Shown: positions 44,481 to 54,793, counted from the first letter of the stretch. The stretch is DNA of 64,000 nt from an uncultured Eubacteriales bacterium (GCA_900545225.1 UQXZ01000007.1:26702-90701), one strand, 5' to 3'. Notes: generated by a model not told the origin, from the sequence alone. Translations and numbers: made by a program.

Positions 44481-44519
44481 AAAAGCACATGTTTATCATA
44501 ATTGATAACATGTGCTTTC
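44481..44519. terminator. Bidirectional terminator between lrgB and sbcC
   Basis: AAAGCACATGTT pairs with AACATGTGCTTT around a loop of about 12 bases, with A- and T-runs on both sides. It serves converging lrgAB and sbcDC transcripts. Confidence 0.85.
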
Positions 44520-44522
44520 TAT

Positions 44523-47500
44523 TTAATTTATCTGCCACTCGGCATGGCTTCCGTTTTCGTCCTTATAGACTTTTAACTGGGTAGGTATTTCCTGTTTTAA
44601 TTCTGTAACATGAGAAATGATTCCTACCTGCTTTTTGCCTCCGGACATTCTCTGAAGCATTTTCACGGATTCTCTTCTTGCATTGTCATCAAGTGAGCCG
44701 AAGCCCTCATCGATAAACATAATATCCAGGTTAACGGCACTTGATCTTTCCTCGATTCTGTCAGTTATTCCAAGAGCAAGTGCAAGAGAAGCCATAAATG
44801 TTTCACCACCGGAAAGAGTCTCTATACTTCTGACACTGTCATTTTCATATGAATAAACGTAGAGACTTAAGCTGTTGTCACTTCCGTTTCTTCCTCCGGT
44901 CCCGGCCTTTTCCTCGTCAATAACCCTGAGCTCGTACTGTCCGTCAGTCATATCCCTGAATCGGTTATTGGCACGGACAAGAATCTGTTTCAGATAATAT
45001 CTCTGGACAAATGTCTCAAGTCTTATTCTGTTCCCTGACTCCCCGCCTGTTATTTTATTATACAGTCTTTCTGTCTTTTTGTACTCCTCTGCAGCTTTCT
45101 GTCTTTCAGACAGCTGTTTTGAAATGTTATCGTAAATGCCCTTATTACTGCTTTCCCTGTTGGTAATTGCAATATAATTTTCATTTATCTTATCTCTTTT
45201 ATTCTGAGTTTCTTCCTTTAATATGGATAAATGTTCCATATCAGGTCTCCGGCTTTCGCCTATGCTTTTCTTAGCCATTTCAATCTTACCGCTGATGGAT
45301 GAAAGATTAATTTCGTAATTATGTACTTCTTCCTTATAAGTCTTAATTATATCTTCTGTATATGTTGAAACCAGTTTCTTCCAGTTATCCTCTGATATTC
45401 TGCTGCTTTCCCGCTTAGCTTCATAATCAGCTTTGCACTTTTCAGAATCTTCCTTTAATTTAGGCAGCTGCTCAGCATAACTTTTAAGAAGTGTTTCATT
45501 TGCATTAATCTTCTTTTCCAGACTTTCCTTTAAAGCCTTTGCTTCATTAAAACGCTCCGATGCTGCTTCTTTTTGGAATTTCGCATCTGACTCAGCCGCT
45601 TCGGCTTCTTCTATGGATTTAAATGTAAATGAAGCTGTAATTCGTTCCACCGCATCTTTATTTTTGGCAATCTCAATTTCAACAGCCTGACGATCCTTCT
45701 CAGACTCTTCAATAGCCGCTGCCATATCATTTAAATCAGTTTCTGCATTTTCAAGCTTTTTAGAAATTTCTTCAGATTCTCCGGATAAAGCGTCAAGCTC
45801 ATCAGATTTGTTCTCTAAGAATGACTTATATTTGTCTAAAAACTGATTCAAACCGGCGAGTAAACTTTCGATGTCGTTTAAAGAATTTTCTATATTATTA
45901 CTGTTTGGTTCATTATTGGATTTTCCGGATTCGTTATGATTTTCACCAATCGCATTTTCTCCGGATTCGTCACCTGCTTCACCACAGTTTTCCATGGCTG
46001 ACTTATTCCCAAGTTCCTTATCAATTTTCCCACGGAATTCACCACCAAACACATCCTCAAATGCACTTCTCAGTTCTTTTTCACCCTCATAATATTCAAC
46101 AGTCTCTTCATATTCACCGCCTGTTGACATATTTTCAAAAATTCTTGAAATGGCATTTTTTATATTTTCGTATCCATTGAAAATATCTCTCTGAAAAATG
46201 CCGCATTCTGAGGAACATCTTGTCATTTTATCAAGTGAATCCTTAGAATCCTTTTCCAGCTTTTCAAGTTCTTCTCTTGTGATTGTTTTATCTTCTGAAA
46301 GAGCGCATGGAGCAGGATGTTCAAGAGAACCGCATACAGGACATGGTTCGCCTGCCTTTAATCTGTCTCTCGCAATGATTCCTGACTGGGAATCCAGGAA
46401 TAATAAATATGACTGCTGGTAAATGTCATTATTCTTCTTGTATTCTGACCTGGCATCACGATACTCTGCCATTTTTCTGTCATGCTTATCACAATTATCA
46501 GTCAAATTGCCAAATGTCTCTTTTGTATTTTCAAGATCAGCCAGCAGCCCTGTAATATTTTTCTTTGAGTTATTAATGTCTGAGCCCGCGGCACAGATAT
46601 CCTTTAATTCGTCAAATCTTTTCTTATCATTTTCCAGAGATGTTTCATATGATTCCTTATCTGATTTCTTCTTCTTAATATCAACAGTGATTTTAGTTAA
46701 TTTCTTCTCATCATCTGCAAGTGATTTCTTTAAGTCCTTTAAATCGCCAAATGACTTAATTTCTGCTTCTGCTTTAGCTTTTATATTTAAATATTTCTCA
46801 TTTAACTCATTATATATTTTTTCTTTTTCCGCTTCGTCTTTCTTTGCTGGCTCTGTCTGCGCTTTTAACTGTGGAATTATCTCTTCACATCTGCTCTTAT
46901 TGTCTAACGTTTCCTTATATCTTCCATCAGCTTCAGAAAATGATTTATGTGCAGACTGTATTTTATATGCATTTTCAGTCTGTGCAATTAAGATTTTCTT
47001 AGAATCAATCTCCGGCTTACGCTCTGACTGCTCGATATATTCAGCTTCCGCAGTCTCCAGTTCCTTAAATCTGGCTTCAAGTTCTGTGCCAAGATCATAT
47101 TTTTTTTTACGAATATCCAGCTCTGCCTGAGCTTTATCAAATTCTTCACTTACCTTAATCTTCTGCTCTGAAATATCCTCGCAGACCTGCCCAAATATCT
47201 CCAGAAGATTTTCAATGGCACTTATGGAAATTTCCCCTGCAGAAGTTTTATCTGTTATATCATTTACGGATTCATTAAGTTCTGAGTAAAGATTATAACC
47301 TTCAGTTCCCTCTTCATAATCATTTGCCAGATCAATGCGGGAAATGTCATTCTTACATATATCAGTAAATTTCTCCATATCTGCCTTTTTGGCGTTACAT
47401 TTGTCCTTTAATGAACTTTCTATTTTTTCATAGATTCCCGTATTAAAAAGCTTTCTGAAAACTTCCTTTTTCTGACCTGTGGTAGATCTAAGGAATTCCA

Positions 47501-48014
47501 TAAATTCGCCCTGGGCAATCATACCAACCTGGCGGAATTCTTCTTTGTTAAGGCCAATCAATTCGTTAATCTTATTTCGTATTTCATCTTTTTTTGTATA
47601 CTGCTTTTCTGCCTTTGTAAGGGTTTTATCCATAAGTGTCAGAGTGCATTTGGAATCCTGTTCCGTTACCCCATCAGACCTTAATTTTTTCCTTATATAT
47701 TTCGGATTTCTTCTTATTATATATGTATCTTCTGAATCACCATTTTTATCCGTAAATTCCAGTTCAACAAAAACATCCTTTGTCATGTCTGTTCTGTACT
47801 GACTTACGAACTTATCATTTCCCTCAGGACCTGATCCCTTTGCACTGAGTTCTTCATACAAAGCATAGAATATGGCATCAAATATTGTACTCTTTCCGGA
47901 GCCCGTATCTCCCGATACAAGAAATATTCCCCTGCCGCTTATTTTATCGAAATCAATTACGGTTTCTTCTTCATATGAACCGAAGGATTGCATGGTCAGC
48001 TTTTTTATTCTCAT
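44523..48014 (-). CDS. sbcC: SbcC, ATPase of the SbcCD DNA repair nuclease
   Basis: SbcC is the Rad50-like partner of SbcD, opening hairpins and protein-blocked ends. Walker A is GDTGSGKST (residues 35-43). The C-terminal lobe has the signature LSGGETFMASLALALG and Walker B IMFIDEGFGSLD. Between them lie two long charged coiled coils with a zinc hook at about residue 558 (EPCPVCGSLEHP). An unusually polar stretch rich in N, E, S and G (about 680-715) interrupts the second coil. At 1163 residues it is a little longer than E. coli SbcC. The ATG overlaps the sbcD stop (ATGA). Confidence 0.95.
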   Translation of the reverse strand: MRIKKLTMQSFGSYEEETVIDFDKISGRGIFLVSGDTGSGKSTIFDAIFYALYEELSAKGSGPEGNDKFVSQYRTDMTKDVFVELEFTDKNGDSEDTYIIRRNPKYIRKKLRSDGVTEQDSKCTLTLMDKTLTKAEKQYTKKDEIRNKINELIGLNKEEFRQVGMIAQGEFMEFLRSTTGQKKEVFRKLFNTGIYEKIESSLKDKCNAKKADMEKFTDICKNDISRIDLANDYEEGTEGYNLYSELNESVNDITDKTSAGEISISAIENLLEIFGQVCEDISEQKIKVSEEFDKAQAELDIRKKKYDLGTELEARFKELETAEAEYIEQSERKPEIDSKKILIAQTENAYKIQSAHKSFSEADGRYKETLDNKSRCEEIIPQLKAQTEPAKKDEAEKEKIYNELNEKYLNIKAKAEAEIKSFGDLKDLKKSLADDEKKLTKITVDIKKKKSDKESYETSLENDKKRFDELKDICAAGSDINNSKKNITGLLADLENTKETFGNLTDNCDKHDRKMAEYRDARSEYKKNNDIYQQSYLLFLDSQSGIIARDRLKAGEPCPVCGSLEHPAPCALSEDKTITREELEKLEKDSKDSLDKMTRCSSECGIFQRDIFNGYENIKNAISRIFENMSTGGEYEETVEYYEGEKELRSAFEDVFGGEFRGKIDKELGNKSAMENCGEAGDESGENAIGENHNESGKSNNEPNSNNIENSLNDIESLLAGLNQFLDKYKSFLENKSDELDALSGESEEISKKLENAETDLNDMAAAIEESEKDRQAVEIEIAKNKDAVERITASFTFKSIEEAEAAESDAKFQKEAASERFNEAKALKESLEKKINANETLLKSYAEQLPKLKEDSEKCKADYEAKRESSRISEDNWKKLVSTYTEDIIKTYKEEVHNYEINLSSISGKIEMAKKSIGESRRPDMEHLSILKEETQNKRDKINENYIAITNRESSNKGIYDNISKQLSERQKAAEEYKKTERLYNKITGGESGNRIRLETFVQRYYLKQILVRANNRFRDMTDGQYELRVIDEEKAGTGGRNGSDNSLSLYVYSYENDSVRSIETLSGGETFMASLALALGITDRIEERSSAVNLDIMFIDEGFGSLDDNARRESVKMLQRMSGGKKQVGIISHVTELKQEIPTQLKVYKDENGSHAEWQIN

Positions 48015-49189
48015 TCATTACCTCCTTCCCCGTTTCCGTTTAATTCATTAATAACTTCCATAAGAAGCTTTTCCTCATCATCATTTATATCACCCAGGAA
48101 CATTTTGCAGAGAGTAAACGGATCTACTTCATTTTCTGAAATGATATTATCGATGTCACTATCCACATGACTCACTGTTGTTTCCGGTTTTACCCACCTT
48201 ATATTGAGAAGATATGGAAATGCATCCCTTAACATATTTTTGACATCAGCCTTATTGTGAGCATCTTCATTATCGATTACTTCCGCTTCAATATAGTCAT
48301 TACAGGCCTGATTCAGAATTTCTTCCAATGTTCCATTTATTCTTCTGACAGTTCTTAAAGGTGATAGAGGAATAAGACTGATTTCCTTAACTCCGTCATT
48401 TTCCACATTTACACATACTATGGATTTTTCCTGGTCTCTTTCACTCATGGAATAACCAAGTGGACTTCCACAGTATCTGTAATTCGGATTGCCCACGGTA
48501 CTTGGAGTGTGAATGTGTCCCAGAGCCGCATAGTCAAACTTCTCTAAAATATCAGATTTAACTTCGTCAATGTTACCAACCGTAATATATTCCGAATCGG
48601 TTCTTTTAACATTTTCAGGATTACTGCCTACTGTGTTGTAAAACTGGTGACTTACCAAAATATTGATTTCAGAATTATTTATATTTTCCCTTTCAATAAG
48701 GGCATGAACCGCGTCGTTATATGAAATTGTTCTGTCTCTTTCTATTCCAAGAACATTTTTCACCATGTGAGGCATTATATATGGAAGAAGATAAAAATTA
48801 TAAATTCCTTCATTATAATTAAAAGTTACCTTTTCAATATAATCGTCAGGTCCTGAAGGAGGCATACCAATCATATACACATTGTCCTTCTGCAAAATAT
48901 TTCTGAAAATATTTAATCTTTCCTGGCTGTCATGGTTACCGCTTATTACCATAATGCAAATGTTATCGACATTTGACAGTAAATCCGTAATAAACCCATC
49001 GAAAAGCTCAACGGCTTCTGCAGGAGGCACTGAACGGTCGTAAATATCACCTACAATTACAATTGCATCAATATTTTCTTCTGCAGCTCTTTCCACTATT
49101 TGCTTTAATATATGTCGCTGATCCTCAATAAGGCTTCGACCTCTCAGCTTTATTCCCAGATGTAAGTCTGATATATGGAAAAACTTCAT
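48011..49189 (-). CDS. sbcD: SbcD, nuclease subunit of SbcCD
   Basis: SbcD is the Mre11-like, manganese-dependent nuclease. Phosphoesterase motifs are in order: ISDLHLGIK, VIVGDIYDRSVPP, VISGNHDSQERL, ILVSHQFY and AALGHIHTPS. The C-terminal 130 residues are the SbcC-binding cap. Length (392 aa) is normal. AAAGG precedes the ATG at 49189, and the gene overlaps sbcC by four bases. Confidence 0.95.
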   Translation of the reverse strand: MKFFHISDLHLGIKLRGRSLIEDQRHILKQIVERAAEENIDAIVIVGDIYDRSVPPAEAVELFDGFITDLLSNVDNICIMVISGNHDSQERLNIFRNILQKDNVYMIGMPPSGPDDYIEKVTFNYNEGIYNFYLLPYIMPHMVKNVLGIERDRTISYNDAVHALIERENINNSEINILVSHQFYNTVGSNPENVKRTDSEYITVGNIDEVKSDILEKFDYAALGHIHTPSTVGNPNYRYCGSPLGYSMSERDQEKSIVCVNVENDGVKEISLIPLSPLRTVRRINGTLEEILNQACNDYIEAEVIDNEDAHNKADVKNMLRDAFPYLLNIRWVKPETTVSHVDSDIDNIISENEVDPFTLCKMFLGDINDDEEKLLMEVINELNGNGEGGNE

Positions 49190-49452
49190 AAAACACCTTT
49201 CTTATTAATAATGTAAATATTTTATATATTTATGTCGCAATATTTAGTAAACATATTTTCTTAATATTAATATAATAGCATTTTATAAATAGAAACATCT
49301 CATTAATGAATGGAAATATATAAAATTTATTTTTAGTTTATATATGTAACAATTTAATATATCTGTTTCAGACATTCGCTATTTATCCATATTTAGCAAA
49401 TAAATGCCGTGTATTTATCATGTGTTTTTTCAGATTATTTCTCCATAAAGTA

Positions 49453-49481
49453 TTGACATTTAAGTTCATTTATTATAAATT
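49453..49481 (+). promoter_or_regulatory. Candidate promoter of the urea transporter gene
   Basis: TTGACA at 49453-49458 and TAAATT at 49476-49481 are 17 bases apart (TATAAA at 49474 gives a spacer of 15). This would give a leader of about 195 bases containing AT-rich TTTATAAATT repeats and a second purine-rich AAAGGGGG stretch near 49600 with no gene after it. The 49190-49450 part shows nothing else. Confidence 0.4.
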
Positions 49482-49682
49482 TATAAAGAAATAATCATTC
49501 TGAATTTATGAAATGTTTATAAATTAATAAACCTTTATAAATTTGTCATGATTATGTAGAAGAACGAAAAAAAACAATGTGGACTTGATTTGAAATTAAA
49601 GGGGGTCGGAGTAAAGAATTTATTCACAAATCATATTTGACAATCAAATTAATTTAGATTAAATGAAAATAGGAGTAAAAAT

Positions 49683-50738
49683 ATGAACGTTGATATTAAA
49701 TCAATGCCAAAGCCAATGAAAGCATTCTTCAACGGTATTGCACAGGTTGTTTTCATTGAGAACACAATTTCAGGCATTATATTCTTCATTTCTTTCTTTA
49801 TCGCTGGTCTTGAAATGACACAGTGGGATTTTGGTAGCTGGGATAGCTGGAAGTTCGGTATCTTCACTTTAATCGGTGTTAACCTTTCTAACTTAACAGC
49901 ATACCTTATGGGCGCAGATAGAGACGCTATCACATCAGGTCTCTTCGGTTTCTGTCCAAACCTTGTAGCTATCGCTGCTGGCGTATTCGCTGGAGACGCA
50001 TTCACAGCTTGGTTCGTATTACTTGCTGGTTGTATCTTAGTTGTACCTATCCAGATCGTAATCAACAGATTTACAGGCCACTTTGGTCTTCCGGGATTCA
50101 CATTCCCATTCATCGTAACTACATGGTTCTTCATCTTAATCAGCTTCAGTACTGATTTACTTACATACAACAGAGCTGGTGTTCTTCCAGACGGAACACT
50201 TTCAGCAGGTGGTTGGATGACAGCATCTGATCCATTTACATTCACAGCTGGTGGTGCTGGTTCAGGTACTCCTGAGTTATACGCTGGTGAAGGTTGGGGA
50301 CTCTTCTTCACTAACGGTTTCGAAGAAATCTGGGTAATTGATGGATTTATCGGATCACTTATCTGTATCTTCGGTTACTTCTGGTATGACTGGAAGTTCG
50401 CTATCAGAGCTTGTATGGCAATGGGCTTCACAGTAGGATTTGGTTTAATCTTCTCTGTAAACATGGTTCAGATGAACTACGCTCTTTACGGATATAGCGC
50501 AATCCTTACAATTGGTGGTCTTGATACATTTGCTTCATCAAAACCTAATACAGGTAGATACTGGTTCTTATTCTTCTTAGGTCTTGTATTAACATGCTTC
50601 CTTAACTATGCAATCGGTAACGTACTTGGTGTGTTTGGTCTTCCAAACTGTACTCTTGCTTTCGTTATCGCTGGCTGGATGATTCTCGTTGTAGAACATT
50701 TCATGTTAGAGCAGGCTGAGAAAAGAGCTTTAAAATAA
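49683..50738 (+). CDS. UT-family urea transporter
   Basis: This 351-residue membrane protein matches the UT urea channel family. Two homologous halves each carry a pore segment: GADRDAITSGLFGFCPNLVAIAAGVF with FGLPGFTFPFIVTTW in the first, and YGYSAILTIGGLD with FGLPNCTLAFVIAGWM in the second. These are the NxxL(x)G-like and LPxxTxPF-like hallmarks. It should let urea in for the urease encoded 16 kb away. Codon use is highly biased, as in the urease genes, suggesting strong expression. AGGAG precedes the ATG at 49683. It is monocistronic. Confidence 0.9.
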   Translation: MNVDIKSMPKPMKAFFNGIAQVVFIENTISGIIFFISFFIAGLEMTQWDFGSWDSWKFGIFTLIGVNLSNLTAYLMGADRDAITSGLFGFCPNLVAIAAGVFAGDAFTAWFVLLAGCILVVPIQIVINRFTGHFGLPGFTFPFIVTTWFFILISFSTDLLTYNRAGVLPDGTLSAGGWMTASDPFTFTAGGAGSGTPELYAGEGWGLFFTNGFEEIWVIDGFIGSLICIFGYFWYDWKFAIRACMAMGFTVGFGLIFSVNMVQMNYALYGYSAILTIGGLDTFASSKPNTGRYWFLFFLGLVLTCFLNYAIGNVLGVFGLPNCTLAFVIAGWMILVVEHFMLEQAEKRALK

Positions 50739-50765
50739 TTAAAGTTTAAAACTTTAATCTAAATA

Positions 50766-50798
50766 AAAAGACAGTCGGTTAACCCCGGCTGTCTTTTT
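50766..50798 (+). terminator. Terminator after the urea transporter
   Basis: AAAAGACAG-CGG pairs with CCGGCTGTCTTTT with a small bulge, followed by a T-run. The 50800-50998 stretch after it is AT-rich with no gene. Confidence 0.88.
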
Positions 50799-50998
50799 TG
50801 ATATTTAATTATATACCTGTTGTTACTAATAATTTATTGCTTATAATTTCTCATATAAGACTACATCTCACTATTTTTATTATTTACGGACAGTATATCC
50901 AATGCTATTATATTTTACGCAATATAAATTAAAATCTTATCAATATGCAATTCAACAATGTATAAACAGGTTTATACATGCAAAACCGGGAGGAAGTC

Positions 50999-51580
50999 AT
51001 GGTTCAGGAAATATTAAATGAAAACGTCGACATTACCGTCCAACGTGATAAACAGAATTCAAAGCCGTAATAGGAATAATCAGCGGATCCATAGCAATTA
51101 CTCTTGATGCGGTAAATAATATATCCGATGCATCTTCCAGCGTAATCACAATCGTAGGCACTAAACTTGCATCAAGAAAACCGGATTGTAAACATCCTTT
51201 CGGATACGGACGATTAGAGTATTTAACCGCTATTATCATTTCAGTGATTGTCTTATATGCCGGTATAACATCTCTGATAGAGTCCATAGACGGTGTTATC
51301 CACCCGGAACCTCCTAATTACGGCGCCGTATCGTTTAATCATCGTAGCAGTTAAAATTATTCTCGGACAATACGTTAAATCCGCAGGAAAGAAGGTGGAT
51401 TCAGATTCACTTGTAAACTCAGGGCAGGACGCACTTCTTGACTCAATTATATCCGCCTCCACTCTCGCCGCCGCGGGTATTTATATCGGATTCGGACTTT
51501 CACTTGAAGCCTATCTCTGAGCCGTTATTTCGGCAGTCATAATAAAATCCGGAATAGATATAGGAATACACATAAGAGAA
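50999..51580 (+). pseudogene. Broken cation diffusion facilitator (CDF) transporter gene
   Basis: A good GGGAGGA ribosome site and ATG at 50999 open a frame that ends after 23 codons. The next frame continues as clear CDF sequence (GIISGSIAITLDAVNNISDAS, CKHPFGYGRLEYLTA), so an N-terminal helix has been lost with a frameshift. A second frameshift, one extra T near 51340, precedes AVKIILGQYVKSAGKKVDSDSL and DALLDSIISA. A TGA follows in EAYL-stop-AVISAVIIKSG. The cytosolic C-terminal domain is absent. At least three lesions make this a dead gene; metal efflux would have been the role. Confidence 0.88.
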
Positions 51581-51745
51581 GCCGACGATAAAGTAAACAT
51601 ACTGTTTTGCAGCACAAGCAATGACTATGCCATGCAAAGTTATGAATTAAATGCCAGTTACTATATGACAAAGCCTCTTTCGGAAGATGCCGTAACGTCA
51701 ATGCTTAAGAGAATCAATCTGAAAAGAATGAATAAAACTCAAAAA
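51581..51745 (+). pseudogene. Fragment of a LytTR-type response regulator receiver domain
   Basis: Directly joined to the CDF remnant, the reading FCSTSNDYAMQSYELNASYYMTKPLSEDAV is the second half of a receiver domain (the F-C/T-T-S, Y-x-x-x-A-x-x-Y and K-P landmarks). The phosphorylated aspartate region before it and the LytTR DNA-binding domain after it are missing. A deletion seems to have fused two unrelated decaying genes. The nearby GHKL kinase could have been its partner. Confidence 0.75.
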
Positions 51746-51777
51746 AATCAGCGAAGATCTAAATTTCGATTAAATAT

Positions 51778-51831
51778 AAAAACATACATGGTAGTGAACG
51801 AAAATATTGTTCACCGCCATGTATGTTTTTA
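51778..51831. terminator. Bidirectional terminator
   Basis: AAAACATACATGG and GTGAAC pair with GTTCAC and CCATGTATGTTTT around a short loop, with A- and T-runs on both sides. It separates the decayed regulator fragment and the kinase fragment, which converge here. Confidence 0.85.
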
Positions 51832-51901
51832 TATTCCATAAAGTAATATCGTTTAATTAACCGCCGTGTTTATGTTTAAATGTGCCTTATTGTTTTATCC
51901 G

Positions 51902-52579
51902 TTATACTATGAGATATACGTTAAATTCACCGCTACCCTGTTCTATATTCAATATTCCTCCGTATTTTTCCACTATCGCTCTCACGGAATCAATTCCTAC
52001 TCCATCACCGGGATGTTTCGATGACATGAATTTATTGTTCTCGTTTACAACGGCTTTTCCTATCATATTATTCTTTATGTGTGTAATAATCTGTCCGTTA
52101 TCATAAACTCCTTTAACCTGAATATACGGTTTAAAAGCTTTGCCGTGTTCAACACCGTATCTGAACGCATCGAATGCATTTTCAAGGAAATTTGCAAATA
52201 TAACTGTAAGATCCGTCTGACTGATATGCATTTCTTCGGGATATGAAAGCTTTATGTCCGTCTTTATTCCATATTCTTTTGCCCTTGCATCAAAGTATGT
52301 CATTACCGCATTTATTCCGAAGTGCTCACAATATGTTATCATACTGCTTTTTCCACCGATTCCATCCTCTCTTCTATATATGCTGTCGCTCTTTCCGCCT
52401 TCAATGAGAGAAGTTAAAACAAGAAGGTACTGGCGCATATCGTGTCTTGCACTTCTGGTTTCCTGTATTCTTCCTTCCAGTTCCTTATGATTGTATTTAT
52501 ATACTTCTTCAATTCTTGACATTTCCCTGTGCAATGCTTTAATGGTAATTTCCCGCATAAATTCAAAGGAGATGAACAC
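51902..52579 (-). pseudogene. Truncated GHKL sensor kinase (AgrC/LytS-like)
   Basis: The 225 residues keep the cytosolic half of a peptide-type sensor kinase: SARHDMRQYLLVLTSLI with the phospho-accepting histidine, then the ATPase part ANFLENAFDAFRYG (N-box) and GDGVGIDSVRAIVEKYGG (G-box). The transmembrane sensor normally before it is gone; an in-frame TAA lies just upstream of the first possible start (GTG at 52579), which has no clear ribosome site. It may be a decayed gene, or an expressed soluble kinase. Confidence 0.75.
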
Positions 52580-52702
52580 TTTTTGACATTATAGCATATT
52601 TGTATATCTCCAAATATGTCTTTACTCAAATTGCATATATCGAAAATTTAAAGCAGAAAATGTATTATACAACGGCGGATAATAAAGTATGAAGTATCTA
52701 TT

Positions 52703-53740
52703 TCACCATATTCCCATTATTTTCTGCATTAACAGAGAAACGGCCGTAATCCCGGCCCAACACATTCCGCCTAAAACTATCGGTTTTCCGCCGCTTTTTA
52801 TCAGCTTAATAACATTGCTGTTCAAACCGATGGCCGCCATGGACATTACTATACAAAACTTTGACAATTCTTTTAAAGGATTAAATGTCTCAGCCGGCAC
52901 TCCCGCATTGACCGCAACGGTAGTTACAACCGCGGCCGCAACAAAAAAGATAATGAATACCGGAAAAGCTTTCCAAAAATTAAATTTCTTTGCGCTGCTT
53001 TCCTTTTTTGTCTCCTTTTTCGCCTGCATAAGGCTTAAAACAAGGGTTATCGGAATAATTGCCAATGTTCTTGTCAACTTTACGGTGACTGCTTTATCCA
53101 GCGTCTGAGTTCCTAGTCCCCACATACTGTCCCAAGATGCGGCCGCAGCCGTTACGGATGAAGTATCATTTACCGCAGTCCCGGCAAATACGCCAAAAGC
53201 CTCTCCGTCTGTTGTGCTGAATCCCACAAGACTTCCCAATATCGGAAAAAGTACGGCTGCAAGTATGTTAAAAAAGAATATAACCGATATTGCCTGAGCG
53301 ACTTCATCGTCGTCCGCTCCTATTACAGGAGCGGTGGCCGCAATGGCAGAGCCTCCGCAAATTGAAGAACCTACACCCACAAGAGTTGAAATATCGGACG
53401 GAATCCTCATGATTTTATGCATAATCCATGTAATTACCAACGACGTGGTTATGGTACAAATTATAATAGGCAATGACTGTATCCCCGTTTCGGCAACCAC
53501 ACTCAGGTTCATTCCGAACCCCAGCAGCACTACCGCCGCCTGAAGAATGTATTTTGACGTAAACGCAATTCCGAAAGACGCCTTCCCTTTATTCGTCCAT
53601 ATTAAAGTAACAGCCATTCCGATCAGAATTGCAATTACGGCTCCGCCCAACAGAGGAAGAGCTTTTTCCAAAAACCATGACGGTATGGCAATCATAAGAC
53701 ATACGATTATACCAAGTCCGTTTTTCTTTATAAAATTCAT
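52703..53740 (-). CDS. YeiH/UPF0324 family putative sulfate exporter
   Basis: The 345-residue protein has about ten helices and the family patterns LLGFGMNLSVVAETG, GVGSSICGGSAIAATAPVI and GVFAGTAVNDTSSVTAA. Members are annotated as putative sulfate exporters, but substrate evidence is limited. GGGGAGG precedes the ATG at 53740. It is divergent from a LysR-type gene, the same pairing as yeiH/yeiE in E. coli. Small stretch 52580-52702 after it is featureless. Confidence 0.88.
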   Translation of the reverse strand: MNFIKKNGLGIIVCLMIAIPSWFLEKALPLLGGAVIAILIGMAVTLIWTNKGKASFGIAFTSKYILQAAVVLLGFGMNLSVVAETGIQSLPIIICTITTSLVITWIMHKIMRIPSDISTLVGVGSSICGGSAIAATAPVIGADDDEVAQAISVIFFFNILAAVLFPILGSLVGFSTTDGEAFGVFAGTAVNDTSSVTAAAASWDSMWGLGTQTLDKAVTVKLTRTLAIIPITLVLSLMQAKKETKKESSAKKFNFWKAFPVFIIFFVAAAVVTTVAVNAGVPAETFNPLKELSKFCIVMSMAAIGLNSNVIKLIKSGGKPIVLGGMCWAGITAVSLLMQKIMGIW

Positions 53741-53911
53741 ATTACCTCCCCTTCCTTTTTGTTATATTTATCTTCCGTAAACAAATTATATTCACTTCTT
53801 AATATTAAGTAAAATTATAGTATTTTATATATCAATAATAATTTGTTATAGTTATACTCGGATGTTTTAATTAGTTCAATCAAAATTTACGACTTAAGAA
53901 AAGGAGGGCGT

Positions 53912-54793
53912 ATGCTTGATTTTCGCGTAGCAACATTTCTGACAGTCTGTAAAACATTAAATTTTACACGCGCTGCGGATGAACTTAACCTCACACAGCC
54001 CGCCGTAACACAACATATACATTTTCTTGAAAAATATTACGGGGTAAAACTGTTCAGATATGACAAAAAAGTATTATATTTAACGGATGATGGAAAAATT
54101 CTGTATGAAAGGCTTAACTCAATAAGAAAAGATGAAGATGAGATACAAAATGAATTGAGGTTTAAAAAAGATATTTTCCCGTTGATATCTTTCGGCGTCA
54201 CAATGACTATAGGAGAATATGCGATTGTCGAACCCATTGCATCATTTATTTCATCTCATCCGGAAATAAATATACACATACATTACGGTAATACATATGA
54301 CCTTTTAAAAATGTTGGATGACGGAATTATTTCATTTGCACTTATAGAAGGATATTATCCCGAAGAAAAATACGGCCATTGCAAATATATGACAGATGAT
54401 TTTATCTGTATTTGCTCTTCAAACCACGTTTTTTCCCGTATAAAACCGGATAATTTAAGAGATCTTATTAATGAAAAACTTATTCTCAGAGAAAAAGGAA
54501 GCGGAACAAGGAATATTTTAGAAAGATGTCTTGCATCAAGAGGTATGGGCATATCGCAATTTAAGTCTTTTATTCAGGCGGAAAATATGCATACAATTGT
54601 AAATCTTGTAGAAAATGACTGCGGAATAGCGTTTCTTTACAAAACCGCTGCCAATGAAAGTTTAAAAAAAGGTTATATACGTGAGTTAAAACTATCGGAC
54701 TTTTCCATGAAACACAATTTTGATTTTGTATGGGATAAAAACAGTATTTATGCCGACATTACATTGGAATTTGCAAAAAAACTCATGTCATGA
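53912..54793 (+). CDS. LysR-type transcription regulator
   Basis: A 293-residue LysR protein. The N-terminal helix-turn-helix reads FRVATFLTVCKTLNFTRAADELNLTQPAVTQHIHFLEKYYGVKLF. The effector domain from about residue 90 includes SFGVTMTIGEYAI and LREKGSGTRNILE, close to CysB/YeiE-like or CysL-like proteins. AAAAGGAGG precedes the ATG at 53912. Divergent to the YeiH-type gene with 171 bases between, so it likely controls that exporter. Confidence 0.92.
   Translation: MLDFRVATFLTVCKTLNFTRAADELNLTQPAVTQHIHFLEKYYGVKLFRYDKKVLYLTDDGKILYERLNSIRKDEDEIQNELRFKKDIFPLISFGVTMTIGEYAIVEPIASFISSHPEINIHIHYGNTYDLLKMLDDGIISFALIEGYYPEEKYGHCKYMTDDFICICSSNHVFSRIKPDNLRDLINEKLILREKGSGTRNILERCLASRGMGISQFKSFIQAENMHTIVNLVENDCGIAFLYKTAANESLKKGYIRELKLSDFSMKHNFDFVWDKNSIYADITLEFAKKLMS

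Noticed and set aside
49649..50311. Long minus-strand open frame inside the urea transporter gene
   Set aside because: It lies fully antisense to a clear UT gene with biased codons, has no ribosome site and no family features; the bias itself keeps the antisense frame open.
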